A stretch of 64,000 nt of DNA from Mucinivorans hirudinis (GCA_000723505.1 HG934468.1:1954798-2018797), one strand, 5' to 3'. Positions 1 through 8,733 are shown, counted from the first letter of the stretch. Notes: a model not told the origin generated them from the letters alone. A program made the numbers and translations.

Positions 1-858
1 GATGTGGCGTACGCTTGGCGTGCCATCATAAAGTTGTATATGGAGAATTGGGCAGGTGCCGTTGAGGATGCTCAAAAGGTTGCTCCGAAGTATCCGCTGA
101 TGACAGCCCAACAGTATGCGTCAGGCTTCAATACGACAAACCAAGAGGTTATTTGGGCAGGACCCTTCTCTGCCGACCAAGCTATGGGTTATGCCTCGCT
201 CTTTTCTATGTTGGACACGCGCGATGGCGGTTACAAGAATTTTTATATGAATGCTGACTTTCAGAAGTTATTCTCTGCTACGGACATTCGCGGTCAGATC
301 ATTGTACCCTCGGTGGGTTACTGTACTTCGGTGACAAGTTCCGACCCCTCCCACTGGGCTTATTGGACATCCAAAAAATTCCGTGCACAAGGGGGGTCTA
401 TCTTCTCTGATGGGGACTATATCTACACCCGTGGTGCCGAGATGTGGCTTGTGATTGCCGAGGGAAAAGCTCGTACGGGAGACAATGCGGGTGCTGCCGA
501 TGCACTTTTCACGCTGCAATCCGCGCGTGACCCGAAGGCTGTTAAGTCCGTTAAAACGGGCGATGCACTCATTGAGGAGATTTTGGTTGAACGCCGTAAG
601 GAGTTGGTGGGTGAAGTAGGAGTCGAGTACTTTGACTGTTATCGCCTCAATCGCCCTATGAATCGTACCGGCAACCAACCCTCATCAGTGAGATTTACCA
701 TTCCTCAGCAGACCGATGCCAAGGGTACTCCGCTTTGGACACTCCAAATACCTCGCACAGAGGCTGTCTCTAATCCGGCTATCGACGATTCTCCCGAATC
801 TTTGAACCCGGTGCGCCCTCAGCCTACACCCGCAACTTTCCCTCCAGCTAAGCAGTGA
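1..858 (+). CDS. RagB/SusD family outer-membrane nutrient-binding protein, C-terminal part
   Basis: The reading frame is already open at base 1 and ends with TGA at 856-858, so about 285 C-terminal residues of a larger protein are present. SusD proteins are surface lipoproteins that bind glycans or peptides and cap a TonB-dependent SusC channel. The visible part has the SusD C-terminal pattern: a helical stretch with an IAEGKAR segment, then a motif of the type ILVERRKELVGE, followed by YFDCYRLNRP and a Pro-rich tail. The partner susC gene should lie upstream, outside the window. The signal peptide and ligand-binding N-terminal half cannot be seen, so the substrate is unknown. Confidence 0.85.
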   Translation, partial: DVAYAWRAIIKLYMENWAGAVEDAQKVAPKYPLMTAQQYASGFNTTNQEVIWAGPFSADQAMGYASLFSMLDTRDGGYKNFYMNADFQKLFSATDIRGQIIVPSVGYCTSVTSSDPSHWAYWTSKKFRAQGGSIFSDGDYIYTRGAEMWLVIAEGKARTGDNAGAADALFTLQSARDPKAVKSVKTGDALIEEILVERRKELVGEVGVEYFDCYRLNRPMNRTGNQPSSVRFTIPQQTDAKGTPLWTLQIPRTEAVSNPAIDDSPESLNPVRPQPTPATFPPAKQ

Positions 859-980
859 GGCTGAAAGTCAAAAAAAAGGTGGTTAAGACTAGGTGTACTA
901 CTGTTTAATGCCGAGTTAGTGATACGCAGTTGGTCAAATAGCATTGTTCGACCAATATGCAAGCCCGCCTCAAAAAAACT

Positions 981-1030
981 ACACCGGAACATCTACCCCT
1001 TTTACACGGGGAATGTTCCGGTGTTTTTGT
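981..1030 (+). terminator. Intrinsic terminator after the susD gene
   Basis: A perfect 12-bp stem (981-992 with 1013-1024) with an inner CCCC/GGGG extension is followed by a short T run. It lies 120 bases beyond the susD stop and closes that transcription unit. Confidence 0.8.
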
Positions 1031-1090
1031 GATTATCATAATTGCTTAATTCCGAGTTAATAAATAGAACTCCTGAACTCCTCTGACCGC

Positions 1091-1128
1091 AAAAAAAAGA
1101 GGGCTGTCAAGCAATCGCTTAACAGCCC
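1091..1128 (-). terminator. Intrinsic terminator of the tRNA-Leu transcript
   Basis: On the minus strand, just past the 3' end of tRNA-Leu, a stem of 7 bp plus 4 bp (1101-1112 with 1117-1128, separated by a mismatch) is followed by T8 (1091-1098 on the complement). Confidence 0.8.
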
Positions 1129-1135
1129 CCCTTTG

Positions 1136-1219
1136 TGCCCAGAACAAGACTCGAACTTGCACACCGCAACCGGCACTACCCCCTCAAAGTAGCGTGTCTA
1201 CCAATTTCACCATCTGGGC
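1136..1219 (-). tRNA. tRNA-Leu (anticodon GAG)
   Basis: An 84-nt class II tRNA reads on the minus strand. It has a 7-bp acceptor stem (1213-1219 with 1137-1143), a D arm with TGGTAGACACG, an anticodon stem-loop with anticodon GAG, a variable arm typical of tRNA-Leu, and a T loop of the form GTTCGAGTC. It decodes CUC/CUU leucine codons. A terminator follows directly. The nearest recognisable minus-strand promoter is at 1407-1437, but a probable terminator (1319-1363) lies between them, so the tRNA may depend on read-through or on a weaker promoter in 1220-1318. Confidence 0.93.
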
Positions 1220-1318
1220 AGACAATTTGACTTAGTGGTCAGTGTTGAGTGGTTGGTGGTATCCCTAGTAAGACCCTAGTAAGACCCTCGTGGTCTTCTA
1301 GGTCGCCCTCCCTCCCTT

Positions 1319-1402
1319 AAAAAAAAGCGGGCGGAACTCCACTCGCGGGAGTTCCAATCCCGTCTTTCCCAAACTAACCTAAAACCTATCCTCTCGGATA
1401 GC
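1319..1402 (-). ncRNA. Candidate small RNA with its own promoter and terminator
   Basis: On the minus strand a consensus-like promoter (1407-1437) is followed within about 5 bases by a hairpin (1386-1391 with 1396-1401, loop GAGA in the RNA), about 25 less structured bases, then a strong stem (1333-1340 with 1348-1355, extended by 1327-1331 with 1359-1363) directly followed by T8 (1319-1326). Expected transcript length is about 84 nt. There is no ORF of note inside. I do not recognise the RNA family. The alternative is a 5' leader of the tRNA-Leu transcript with an attenuator-like terminator. Confidence 0.45.
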
Positions 1403-1406
1403 GTCG

Positions 1407-1437
1407 CAAAGATATGGCGTTTTTTTTTGCTATGCAA
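1407..1437 (-). promoter_or_regulatory. Promoter of the candidate small RNA / tRNA-Leu unit
   Basis: On the minus strand TTG (complement of 1435-1437), a 20-base spacer and TATCTTTG (complement of 1407-1414) match the Bacteroidota sigma-70 consensus TTG-N19-21-TAnnTTTG. It overlaps the divergent thrS promoter. Confidence 0.7.
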
Positions 1438-1457
1438 ATTTTTTTTAACTAATTTTG
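1427..1457 (+). promoter_or_regulatory. Promoter of the thrS-infC-rpmI-rplT operon
   Basis: TTG (1427-1429), a 20-base spacer and TAATTTTG (1450-1457) match the Bacteroidota promoter form. The predicted leader to the thrS ATG is about 100 bases. The -33 region lies inside the divergent minus-strand promoter, so the two RNA polymerases should compete for the site. Confidence 0.65.
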
Positions 1458-1564
1458 CAGCCTGAAAGAATTAAGATGTGGTAAACAAGGGGGGCGATTA
1501 TAATTTGAATTTGTTGTCACCAATTTCTAATTCTTGATTCAAAACTGATTAATAACAGTAAGTT

Positions 1565-3502
1565 ATGATAAAAATCACCTTCCCCGATGGCAACATTCGT
1601 GAGTATGCAACGGGGATTACACCTATTCAGGTAGCAGAGTCAATCTCGTCACGCTTGGCTGCCGATGTGTTGGCATCGACTGTAAACGGCGAGAGCTGGG
1701 ATTTGCAAAAACCAATAAATCAGGATGCTGCGCTCAAGCTACATAAGTGGGACGACACGGAGGGTAAACAGGCTTTTTGGCACTCCTCTTCGCACCTGCT
1801 GGCGGCAGCCCTAGAGCAGTTGTATCTGGGTATAAAGTTCGGAATAGGTCCTGCTATCGAAACGGGATTCTATTATGATGTCGATGCTCCTGTACAAATT
1901 AAAGAGGAGGATTTGGCAAAAATCGAGGAGAAGATGCTGGAACTTGCACGCACGTGCCAACCATTTGTAAGGGAGGAGGTCAGCAAGGAGGATGCTCTGG
2001 CAAAATATACGACCAAGGGTGATGAATATAAGGTAGAGTTGATAGAGGGGTTGGAGGATGGAACGATAACGTTTTTCTCGAACGGTGAGTTTGCAGACCT
2101 ATGCCGCGGACCCCACCTTGTCAATACTTCGACTATCAAGGCGGTGAAACTCACATCCCTTGCGGGTGCTTATTGGCGCGGGGACGAGAAGCGCAAGATG
2201 CTCCAGCGTATCTATGGCGTTACTTTTCCCAAGAAGGCTCTTTTGGATGAGTACTTGGTGCTCTTGGAAGAGGCTAAAAAGCGCGACCACCGCAAATTAG
2301 GCAAGGAGATGGAGCTCTTTACTTTCTCGCAACGAGTGGGTCAGGGTCTGCCCCTGTGGCTGCCCAAGGGTGCGGCGCTGCGCGAACGTCTGGAAAACTT
2401 TCTGAAAAATGTGCAGAAACAGCACGGTTACGAGCAGGTTATCACTCCCCATATCGGGATGAAGGATTTGTATGTTACCAGTGGACACTATGCTAAGTAT
2501 GGCAAAGATTCGTTCCAACCCATACATACACCGGCGGAAAATGAGGAATTTTTGTTGAAACCGATGAATTGTCCCCACCACTGCGAAATATATAAGTACA
2601 AACCACGTTCTTACAAAGAGCTTCCGGTTCGTTTGGCAGAGTTCGGTACGGTTTATCGCTACGAGATGAGTGGCGAGCTTCACGGTCTAACGCGTGTTCG
2701 CGGGTTTACCCAAGATGATGCCCACCTATTCTGTCGCCCCGACCAGCTCAAAGATGAGTTCAAGAAGGTTATCGACATCGTGCTATATATATTCAAGACG
2801 CTCAGATTTGATAATTTCACGGCACAAATTTCGCTGCGCGACCCTCTGAATACTGAAAAGTATATAGGTACAGACGAGAATTGGGATAGGGCAGAGAGTG
2901 CAATCATAGAGGCGGCTCAGGAGAAGGGGCTTGATACGGTTGTTGAGCTTGGCGAGGCGGCATTCTATGGTCCTAAGCTTGATTTTATGGTTAAGGATGC
3001 CCTTGGGCGTAAATGGCAGTTGGGGACGATTCAGGTGGATTACAATCTGCCCGAACGTTTTGATTTGACCTACAAGGGTGCTGATGACCGCGACCATCGT
3101 CCGGTGATGATTCACCGCGCACCATTCGGCTCAATGGAACGTTTTGTGGCTGTACTCTTGGAACATACCGCCGGAAAATTTCCGCTTTGGCTCACTCCGC
3201 AGCAGGCTGTGGTGATGCCGATTTCGGAAAAATATAACGAATATGCGCAAAAAGTTGCAAATCTGCTAAATAAATGCGATATTCGCACTCAAATAGACGA
3301 CCGTAACGAGAAAATTGGACGCAAAATTCGTGATAACGAGTTGGCTAAAATACCGTTACTGCTTGTAGTGGGAGAAAAAGAGCAAGAAGAGAACTGTGTG
3401 TCCGTACGCCTGCAAGGCGAGGGAGACAAAGGCTCGATGACCTTGGAGCAATTCACCGCTATGGTGGGGGAGAGGGTCAAGGAAGAAATTGGAGAAATTT
3501 AG
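1565..3502 (+). CDS. thrS: Threonyl-tRNA synthetase
   Basis: Charges tRNA-Thr with threonine in the cytoplasm. The 645-residue length is normal for the bacterial enzyme. Domains in order: TGS domain (about 1-62), editing domain with its HxxxH pair (H73, H77) plus C180 and H184, class II catalytic core (about 240-530), and anticodon-binding domain (about 540-645). Zinc ligands are visible at C336, H387 and H517; motif 2 reads [15 protein letters not shown] and motif 3 contains GSMERF. First gene of the conserved thrS-infC-rpmI-rplT operon; the next gene follows after about 75 bases. The ATG start gives a complete TGS domain. Confidence 0.97.
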   Translation: MIKITFPDGNIREYATGITPIQVAESISSRLAADVLASTVNGESWDLQKPINQDAALKLHKWDDTEGKQAFWHSSSHLLAAALEQLYLGIKFGIGPAIETGFYYDVDAPVQIKEEDLAKIEEKMLELARTCQPFVREEVSKEDALAKYTTKGDEYKVELIEGLEDGTITFFSNGEFADLCRGPHLVNTSTIKAVKLTSLAGAYWRGDEKRKMLQRIYGVTFPKKALLDEYLVLLEEAKKRDHRKLGKEMELFTFSQRVGQGLPLWLPKGAALRERLENFLKNVQKQHGYEQVITPHIGMKDLYVTSGHYAKYGKDSFQPIHTPAENEEFLLKPMNCPHHCEIYKYKPRSYKELPVRLAEFGTVYRYEMSGELHGLTRVRGFTQDDAHLFCRPDQLKDEFKKVIDIVLYIFKTLRFDNFTAQISLRDPLNTEKYIGTDENWDRAESAIIEAAQEKGLDTVVELGEAAFYGPKLDFMVKDALGRKWQLGTIQVDYNLPERFDLTYKGADDRDHRPVMIHRAPFGSMERFVAVLLEHTAGKFPLWLTPQQAVVMPISEKYNEYAQKVANLLNKCDIRTQIDDRNEKIGRKIRDNELAKIPLLLVVGEKEQEENCVSVRLQGEGDKGSMTLEQFTAMVGERVKEEIGEI

Positions 3503-3503
3503 A

Positions 3504-3562
3504 ACCGACTTAACACGACCTAACCGACCTAAAAGTCTTAAAAGTCCTATAAGTCCTAAAAA
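3504..3562 (+). repeat. Degenerate short tandem repeat in the thrS-infC spacer
   Basis: The spacer consists of imperfect repeats of the form GACCTAAAAGTCC, a unit of about 10-12 bases. A second array of the same unit lies in the rpmI-rplT spacer (4391-4460). No coding function is seen. Confidence 0.6.
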
Positions 3563-3578
3563 ATAAGGAGGAACCGCA

Positions 3579-4151
3579 ATCGCAGCATTACCATTCAAAC
3601 CGAATCAGCCTCGCCGCCCGTTCGGCAAACCGCAACAGGAGGCAGCACACCGTATCAACCAGCAGATTACGGCACGTGAAGTGCGTCTGGTTGGTGACAA
3701 CATTGAGAAACCGGAGGTCTATCCCACGAACGTAGCATTGACTATGGCTCGTGATATGGAGTTGGACTTGGTGGAAATTTCACCAAAAGCTGAACCGCCG
3801 GTGTGCCGTATTACTGACTACCAAAAATTCCTCTACCAACAAAAAAAGAAGGCTAAGGAATTGAAAGCCAATGCTTCGAAAGTTGTTGTGAAGGAGATTC
3901 GTTTTGGTCCCAATACGGACGAGCACGACTACAACTTCAAACTCAAGCACGCCGAGAATTTCATAAAGGAGGGGTCAAAAGTTAAAGCCTATGTCTTCTT
4001 CCGCGGTCGGCAGATAGTTTTCAAGGAGCAGGGAGAGATTTTGCTTTTGAAGTTTGCGCAGCAGTTGGAAGAGATTGCCAAGGTCGAGTCGATGCCCAAG
4101 TTGGAGGGCAAGCGTATGATAATGATGCTTGCGCCGAAACCCAAGAAATAG
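3579..4151 (+). CDS. infC: Translation initiation factor IF-3, probable ATC start
   Basis: IF-3 binds the 30S subunit, prevents premature joining of 50S and enforces initiator tRNA and AUG selection. The frame has no ATG, GTG or TTG before GTG 3681, and starting there would delete the conserved segment [10 protein letters not shown]. An in-frame TAA at 3564-3566 bounds the N-terminus, and ATC at 3579 lies 7 bases after a strong AAGGAGG (3565-3571). The resulting protein is 190 residues: a Pro/Arg-rich N-terminal extension, the IF3-N domain (about 25-95), then the IF3-C domain with [11 protein letters not shown] and [12 protein letters not shown]. Rare start codons in infC are a known autoregulation device, because IF-3 disfavours them. 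Confidence 0.88.
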   Translation: MAALPFKPNQPRRPFGKPQQEAAHRINQQITAREVRLVGDNIEKPEVYPTNVALTMARDMELDLVEISPKAEPPVCRITDYQKFLYQQKKKAKELKANASKVVVKEIRFGPNTDEHDYNFKLKHAENFIKEGSKVKAYVFFRGRQIVFKEQGEILLLKFAQQLEEIAKVESMPKLEGKRMIMMLAPKPKK

Positions 4152-4185
4152 AAAACACTTTTTACTAACAAAATACAACAAAGCT

Positions 4186-4380
4186 ATGCCAAAAATGAAG
4201 ACTATTTCGGCTGCCAAGAAGCGTTTCGACCTCACCGGCACCGGAAAAATCAAGAGAAAACACGCTTTCAAAAGCCACATTCTCACCAAAAAAACCACTA
4301 AGCAGAAACGCAACCTTACCCACACAGGTTTAATGAGTGCAGTTGATACCCCCGCGGTTAAACTTATGCTTGTGAAATAG
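4186..4380 (+). CDS. rpmI: 50S ribosomal protein L35
   Basis: A 64-residue, very basic protein beginning [14 protein letters not shown] and containing [14 protein letters not shown], the classic L35 signature. It sits in the large ribosomal subunit. The ATG at 4186 is preferred over an upstream in-frame extension because it gives the family's exact N-terminus and normal length. It lies 34 bases after infC and 178 bases before rplT, in the usual infC-rpmI-rplT order. Confidence 0.96.
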   Translation: MPKMKTISAAKKRFDLTGTGKIKRKHAFKSHILTKKTTKQKRNLTHTGLMSAVDTPAVKLMLVK

Positions 4381-4390
4381 GCACTTTTCA

Positions 4391-4460
4391 ACAGACCTAA
4401 ACGACCCTCCAGACCTGAAAAGTCCTAAAAGTCCCAAAATGTCTAAAAAAGTCCTAAAAC
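4391..4460 (+). repeat. Degenerate short tandem repeat in the rpmI-rplT spacer
   Basis: Imperfect repeats of the unit CCTAAAAGTC, the same unit as in the spacer before infC (3504-3562). Function unknown. Confidence 0.55.
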
Positions 4461-4503
4461 AACCAATTACTAATTACGGAGTGCAGTAGCCATTTGAAAA
4501 GGA

Positions 4504-4542
4504 AAGAGTTGCGATTCATAATCGTAGCCGCTACCGACTCTT
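4504..4542 (+). promoter_or_regulatory. Possible structured leader of rplT (three-way junction)
   Basis: Directly before rplT an outer stem (4504-4509 with 4537-4542) encloses two small hairpins (4512-4516 with 4520-4524; about 4524-4527 with 4531-4534). L20 represses its own synthesis through mRNA structures in other bacteria, so this is a plausible binding site. It is inferred from base-pairing alone. Confidence 0.3.
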
Positions 4543-4558
4543 AAAAACCGACAAAACT

Positions 4559-4903
4559 ATGCCAAGAAGCGTAAACGCGGTAGCCTCACGTGCTCGCCGC
4601 AAAAAAGTTTTGAAACTTGCCAAAGGTAACTTCGGCAGTCGTTCAAATGTATGGACAGTAGCAAAAAATACTGTCGAAAAAGGTTTGCAGTATGCGTATC
4701 GCGACCGCAAAAACAAGAAACGTTCATTCCGCTCACTGTGGATTGTGCGTATCAACGCGGCAGCGCGTACTCACGGAATGACCTATTCTCAATTTATGGG
4801 TAAGATTCACAAAGCAGGCATCGAATTGAACCGTAAGGTTCTTGCAGACCTTGCAATGAATCATCCAACGGCATTTGCAGAAGTGGTAAAAACAGTAAAA
4901 TAG
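4559..4903 (+). CDS. rplT: 50S ribosomal protein L20
   Basis: A 114-residue basic protein starting [19 protein letters not shown], with the L20 signatures GNFGSRSN (usual form GYxGxRS), [16 protein letters not shown] and [10 protein letters not shown]. It binds 23S rRNA early in large-subunit assembly. Last gene of the thrS-infC-rpmI-rplT operon, followed 7 bases later by a strong terminator. The 178-base spacer before it contains a repeat and a possible autoregulatory structure. Confidence 0.96.
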   Translation: MPRSVNAVASRARRKKVLKLAKGNFGSRSNVWTVAKNTVEKGLQYAYRDRKNKKRSFRSLWIVRINAAARTHGMTYSQFMGKIHKAGIELNRKVLADLAMNHPTAFAEVVKTVK

Positions 4904-4909
4904 TGTACG

Positions 4910-4952
4910 CAGGGGCTGGTTTTCGTAGAGAAGATTAGCCCCTGTTTTTTTT
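4910..4952 (+). terminator. Terminator of the thrS-rplT operon
   Basis: A perfect 8-bp stem (4910-4917 with 4937-4944) is followed at once by T8. Confidence 0.85.
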
Positions 4953-4996
4953 AGGCGATGGTTCACTATGTGACCGTTCGGGTGTTATAGGAAAAT

Positions 4997-5788
4997 ATGG
5001 AAAAATTTGTAATGTCTGCCGGCAGTGCGGTGAGATACTCCGACTTTGGCAAGGGTAAGAAGGTTATATGCTTGTTGCACGGTTATCTGGAGGCTATGGA
5101 GGTCTGGGATAGCTTTGCGGGCGGGCTTGGAAAGGAGTATCGGGTCATCGCGCTCGACTTGCCGGGGCACGGTTTTTCGGAGTATGGCAAGCGGGAAAGC
5201 GTGACAATTGACTTTATGGCTGAGGTTGTCGCAGGGGTGCTCGAAAAAGCAGGTGTAGAGAGGTGTTGCGTTGTGGGGCACTCAATGGGAGGATATGTGG
5301 CGGCTGCAGTGGCTGAACTATTTCCCGACAAGGTAGAGAAATTAATCTTTTTTCACTCTACGCCGGCAGCCGACTCAGACCAAAAAAAGGAGTATCGTAA
5401 GCGAGAAATCGAACTAATAAGAGCCGGCAAAAAAGAGTTGCTAGCTACCCTCAATCCCGAGAAAGGATTTGCCCCACAGAACGTCAAGAGATGCGCCGAG
5501 GCAATAGATGAGCTCGCCGAACAGGTGATGATGACCCAAGACGAGGCTATCGTTGCTGTTCTCAACGGAATGATGCAACGCAGAGACCGTACGGAATTTG
5601 TATCAAAATTAGAGATTCCCGTATTGTTTATTTTCGGACGCTTCGACAACCACATACCCTTGGCGGCAGCTGAGAAGGTTATCGAAAGTGTGCCTAATGC
5701 GCAGATAGCGTGGCTCGAAAATTCAGGGCACACCGGTTTTACGGAAGAGCCGGAGGCAGCGATGGATATTGTTCGTGCCTTCGTATAG
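4997..5788 (+). CDS. Alpha/beta hydrolase
   Basis: A 263-residue single-domain protein of the alpha/beta-hydrolase fold with no signal peptide, so probably cytoplasmic. The oxyanion loop HGY follows strand 3 (residues 28-30), the nucleophile elbow reads GHSMGG with Ser96, the acid is Asp217 in FGRFDNHIP, and the base is His245 in SGHTGF, a complete triad. The substrate cannot be told from sequence; esterase, lactonase or MenH-like activities are all possible. Monocistronic: it follows the rplT terminator and is followed by its own hairpin at 5854. Confidence 0.88.
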   Translation: MEKFVMSAGSAVRYSDFGKGKKVICLLHGYLEAMEVWDSFAGGLGKEYRVIALDLPGHGFSEYGKRESVTIDFMAEVVAGVLEKAGVERCCVVGHSMGGYVAAAVAELFPDKVEKLIFFHSTPAADSDQKKEYRKREIELIRAGKKELLATLNPEKGFAPQNVKRCAEAIDELAEQVMMTQDEAIVAVLNGMMQRRDRTEFVSKLEIPVLFIFGRFDNHIPLAAAEKVIESVPNAQIAWLENSGHTGFTEEPEAAMDIVRAFV

Positions 5789-6204
5789 AGCGAACCTCTC
5801 GTTAGGGGGAGGGGATGCTAAAAATTAGTCGTTCGTTATGCCGGACTTTTCCGGAGGCAGAACCAGCACCTCTGTGCTGGTTCTGCCTCTTTTATACCAT
5901 TTACTCAGTAGTGCGTTAAGTTTTTAGTTCCCGTTATACCGTGCTTGCCGCGGGATGATGATAAGTGAATTTTTCACTGCATATGCGGTATGTTGCGCGA
6001 GAGGAGTCGAAAAATGCGACATCATATTGGGCAGGAAAAAGAACGTGATTTTGCATATTAAATTATTAATAATATCTTTTCAAAAATAAATACGATTCTT
6101 TTTTTATTATTTTCATCCAAAAGTTAAGTTTTTAGCGTCTTTTTGTAAATATCTATGCAACTTTTGTATGATTTCAACGTTATAGTATAAACCTTAAAAT
6201 ATTT
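5789..6204. other. 416-base intergenic region
   Basis: Contains a copy of a dispersed intergenic element (about 5801-5840, with GCTAAAAATTAGTCGTTCG), the strong hairpin at 5854-5889, a GC-rich motif CCGTGCTTGCCGCGGG near 5940-5955 that resembles one at 59052-59086, then an A/T-rich stretch that must carry the promoter of the next gene. No exact TAnnTTTG box is seen, and no gene. Confidence 0.6.
5854..5894 (+). terminator. Terminator of the alpha/beta hydrolase gene
   Basis: A perfect 16-bp stem (5854-5869 with 5874-5889), loop CTCT, followed by TTTTAT. Confidence 0.85.
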
Positions 6205-8640
6205 ATGAAACGTCTAACTCTACTTTGTTTGCTTATTATCACCTTTTTGAGTGCTAATTCGCAGAATCAACCCCGCACCTTTACAATCAAGGGCACAACA
6301 ATCGACTCTACTACGAGAAAAGCTGTCGGCTTTGCCACAATAATGCTCTCGGACTCCGCCTCAACCAACATCAAAGCCGTGCCCTCGGAATCTGACGGTA
6401 AGTTTTCAATGACTCATAACAAAGCGGGAGAGTATACAGTGGAGTGCCATTTTATGGGGTATCAAACAAAGCGCGTTCCGGTGAAGTTAGACGGCGAGCG
6501 GACGATAGATTTGGGCGAAATAGAGATGAATGAGGGTGTGCAAATCGGAGCGGCTACCGTCATCGGGCAACTTGTTACAACTGACATTGATAAAACCACA
6601 TACAACACCTCTGCCGACCCAGAAACCGTTGTTATGAACGGTTTGGAGATGATGCGCAAAGTGCCGATGCTCTCATTGGACGGCGAGGAGAATATTCAGC
6701 TCAAGGGGCAGGGTAACTTCAAAATATTGGTGAACGGCAAATCCAACTCGATGATGAGCCGCGACTACAAGCAGGTGCTCAAGTCTATGCCGGCTTCCTC
6801 CATAAAGAGCATTGAGGTTATCACAAACCCTCCCGCAAAGTACGAGGCTGAGGGTATAGACGGCATCATCAACATTATCACCCACCGTAAGACCAATGAC
6901 AGCTACAACGGCTCGCTCGGTATTCGCGGCGACCAATTCGGCGGATTGGGCGGTAACGGTTATATTGCAACTTCTATCGGCAAGTTTAACCTATCGCTAA
7001 ACCTCTTTTTGGGCGAATACCTCTCACCGGGTAGTGAGTCCACGACCGTCAGGGAGAACTATTTCAATGATGAGCTTCGCTACGGCAGTTCGGCTTTGAG
7101 CTCGGATATGTCGAAAAGCCGCAACTTCGGAGCCTGGATGGAGGCAAGTTATGAGATAGATACATTCAACCTTATTACTCTGGCATTCTCGCCTTTCTTG
7201 GGCAACTATGACAATACGGGCAACTCGTGGTCAGAATATCGCAATACGAGAAATGAGGTTACAATGCGTTACGACCAGTTGACAACCTCTAAGAGGAGCT
7301 ATGGCGGTATTTCGGGTAACATCGACTACCAACGTATCTTTATGAAACCAGACCGCACATTTACCGTCTCATACAAGATGGACTATAACCCCAACTCTTC
7401 GAGCTATAACACTGTCCTTGATGGTGTTGTAAACTACGAGAGCTATAAACGCTACTCCAACAACAAGTCGTGGGGAGCAGAGCACACCTTGCAGATAGAC
7501 TACTACGAACCAATCACCAAGGAGCATATCTTTGAGGTAGGCGGTAAGTATATTATGCGTCCTAATGTGAGTAACTCGGAAATCTTCACAAACGACGTTC
7601 CCGACAACCGCTACAAAAACGACCTAGACTATCTGCAACATATTGCCGCAGCATATACCTCCTATCAGTATAAACTCAAAAAGTTCAGTGCAAAGGCGGG
7701 TCTTCGTGCCGAATATACAATCAATACCGGTACATTCAAATTGAGAGAGGAGTACCCTATGTTCAATAGATACTTCAACCTGATTCCGTACGTAAACCTA
7801 TCCTACAAACCCACGGACGAACAGAACTTTCGTTTTGGTTACACTCAACGCCTGCAACGTCCGAGCATATGGTATATGAATCCATATATTGACGACCAAA
7901 ATCCAATGTATATATCCACCGGTAACCCCAACATTGAGTCGGCTATCGGACACAGCTTCGATTTGAACTGGGGTATCTATAAGCGAGCGTTCAACCTCTC
8001 GGCATCTTCCTCGGTTTTACTTACGGACAATTCCATCCAGCGGGTATCTACACTGCTTGATAATGGTGCCATATTCTCGACCTACGAGAATATAGGTAGG
8101 TCTATTAATTTTAGTGCGTTAAATGGGTATGGCTCTGTCCGTTTTTTTGACGGTAAACTAAGCATTAATGGTAATTTCGGAATCAACTACACGCGTATTG
8201 AACAAAAAATAGTTAACGGTATGAGTAATCAGGGATGGACCTATCGCATCTCCGGCGGTATCAATGGGCAACCTTGGAAAAATGGTAATATCGGTTTTTA
8301 CGGCGGATACAACTCGGGTAATGTCGGACTACAGAATATCAATTCGGGGTATAGTTACACAAATTTCTCAATCGGGCAGTCGCTCCTCAAGCGTAATCTT
8401 ACAATCTCTGCATATATCAGCTCTCCTTTCCGCGAGAGAATGTATCACGATTATGAGCAGTTTGGCGAAGGTTTCTATCAGAAGTCGGAAAACTGGAACG
8501 TAGAACGTCGCGTTGGTATTTCGGTTCAATGGCGATTTGGTAAGATGATGCAGAGCGTGAAAAAGGCACGCCGTGGTATCAGCAACGACGATGGTGGTGG
8601 AGCAGCCTCGGGAGGCAGCGGCGCGGGAGGCGGTAAATAA
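6205..8640 (+). CDS. Outer-membrane beta-barrel protein with carboxypeptidase-like and plug domains
   Basis: An 811-residue protein related to TonB-dependent receptors (OMP_b-brl_3 type). Order: signal peptide ending SANSQ near residue 20, a carboxypeptidase-regulatory-like beta-sandwich (about 28-110), a plug-like domain (about 115-225, with a PASSIKSIEVITNPPAKYEA segment), then a long beta barrel. The C-terminus is unusual: after the barrel-closing VQWRFGKMM a 30-residue basic then Gly/Ala-rich tail is added. No TonB box is evident. Members of this group occur alone, without a SusD partner, as here; the transported substrate is unknown. A terminator follows 7 bases after the stop. Confidence 0.85.
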   Translation: MKRLTLLCLLIITFLSANSQNQPRTFTIKGTTIDSTTRKAVGFATIMLSDSASTNIKAVPSESDGKFSMTHNKAGEYTVECHFMGYQTKRVPVKLDGERTIDLGEIEMNEGVQIGAATVIGQLVTTDIDKTTYNTSADPETVVMNGLEMMRKVPMLSLDGEENIQLKGQGNFKILVNGKSNSMMSRDYKQVLKSMPASSIKSIEVITNPPAKYEAEGIDGIINIITHRKTNDSYNGSLGIRGDQFGGLGGNGYIATSIGKFNLSLNLFLGEYLSPGSESTTVRENYFNDELRYGSSALSSDMSKSRNFGAWMEASYEIDTFNLITLAFSPFLGNYDNTGNSWSEYRNTRNEVTMRYDQLTTSKRSYGGISGNIDYQRIFMKPDRTFTVSYKMDYNPNSSSYNTVLDGVVNYESYKRYSNNKSWGAEHTLQIDYYEPITKEHIFEVGGKYIMRPNVSNSEIFTNDVPDNRYKNDLDYLQHIAAAYTSYQYKLKKFSAKAGLRAEYTINTGTFKLREEYPMFNRYFNLIPYVNLSYKPTDEQNFRFGYTQRLQRPSIWYMNPYIDDQNPMYISTGNPNIESAIGHSFDLNWGIYKRAFNLSASSSVLLTDNSIQRVSTLLDNGAIFSTYENIGRSINFSALNGYGSVRFFDGKLSINGNFGINYTRIEQKIVNGMSNQGWTYRISGGINGQPWKNGNIGFYGGYNSGNVGLQNINSGYSYTNFSIGQSLLKRNLTISAYISSPFRERMYHDYEQFGEGFYQKSENWNVERRVGISVQWRFGKMMQSVKKARRGISNDDGGGAASGGSGAGGGK

Positions 8641-8647
8641 TAGGCAA

Positions 8648-8689
8648 CAATCCAACCACCGGTGAAAGGTGGTTGGATTGTTTTTTTTT
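8648..8689 (+). terminator. Terminator of the beta-barrel protein gene
   Basis: A perfect 13-bp stem (8648-8660 with 8668-8680) followed by T9. Confidence 0.9.
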
Positions 8690-8725
8690 GGAGGGTGGAG
8701 TGGGGGAGGATAACGATATTATTGC

Positions 8726-8733
8726 TACCTTTG
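8726..8733 (+). promoter_or_regulatory. Possible -7 box upstream of ubiX
   Basis: TACCTTTG matches the -7 consensus, but no good TTG lies 19-21 bases upstream. Between this site and ubiX lies an inverted-repeat element (about 8775-8854). Confidence 0.4.

Noticed and set aside
268-678. 136-codon minus-strand ORF opposite the susD gene
   Set aside because: It lies wholly inside the susD frame in antisense and has no family motifs.
1220-1318. Second tRNA between tRNA-Leu and the candidate small RNA
   Set aside because: The GTAAGACC direct repeats and short stems there do not form a cloverleaf.
3681-4151. infC starting at GTG 3681
   Set aside because: This removes conserved IF-3 N-terminal residues, while ATC 3579 has a strong Shine-Dalgarno and an upstream in-frame stop.
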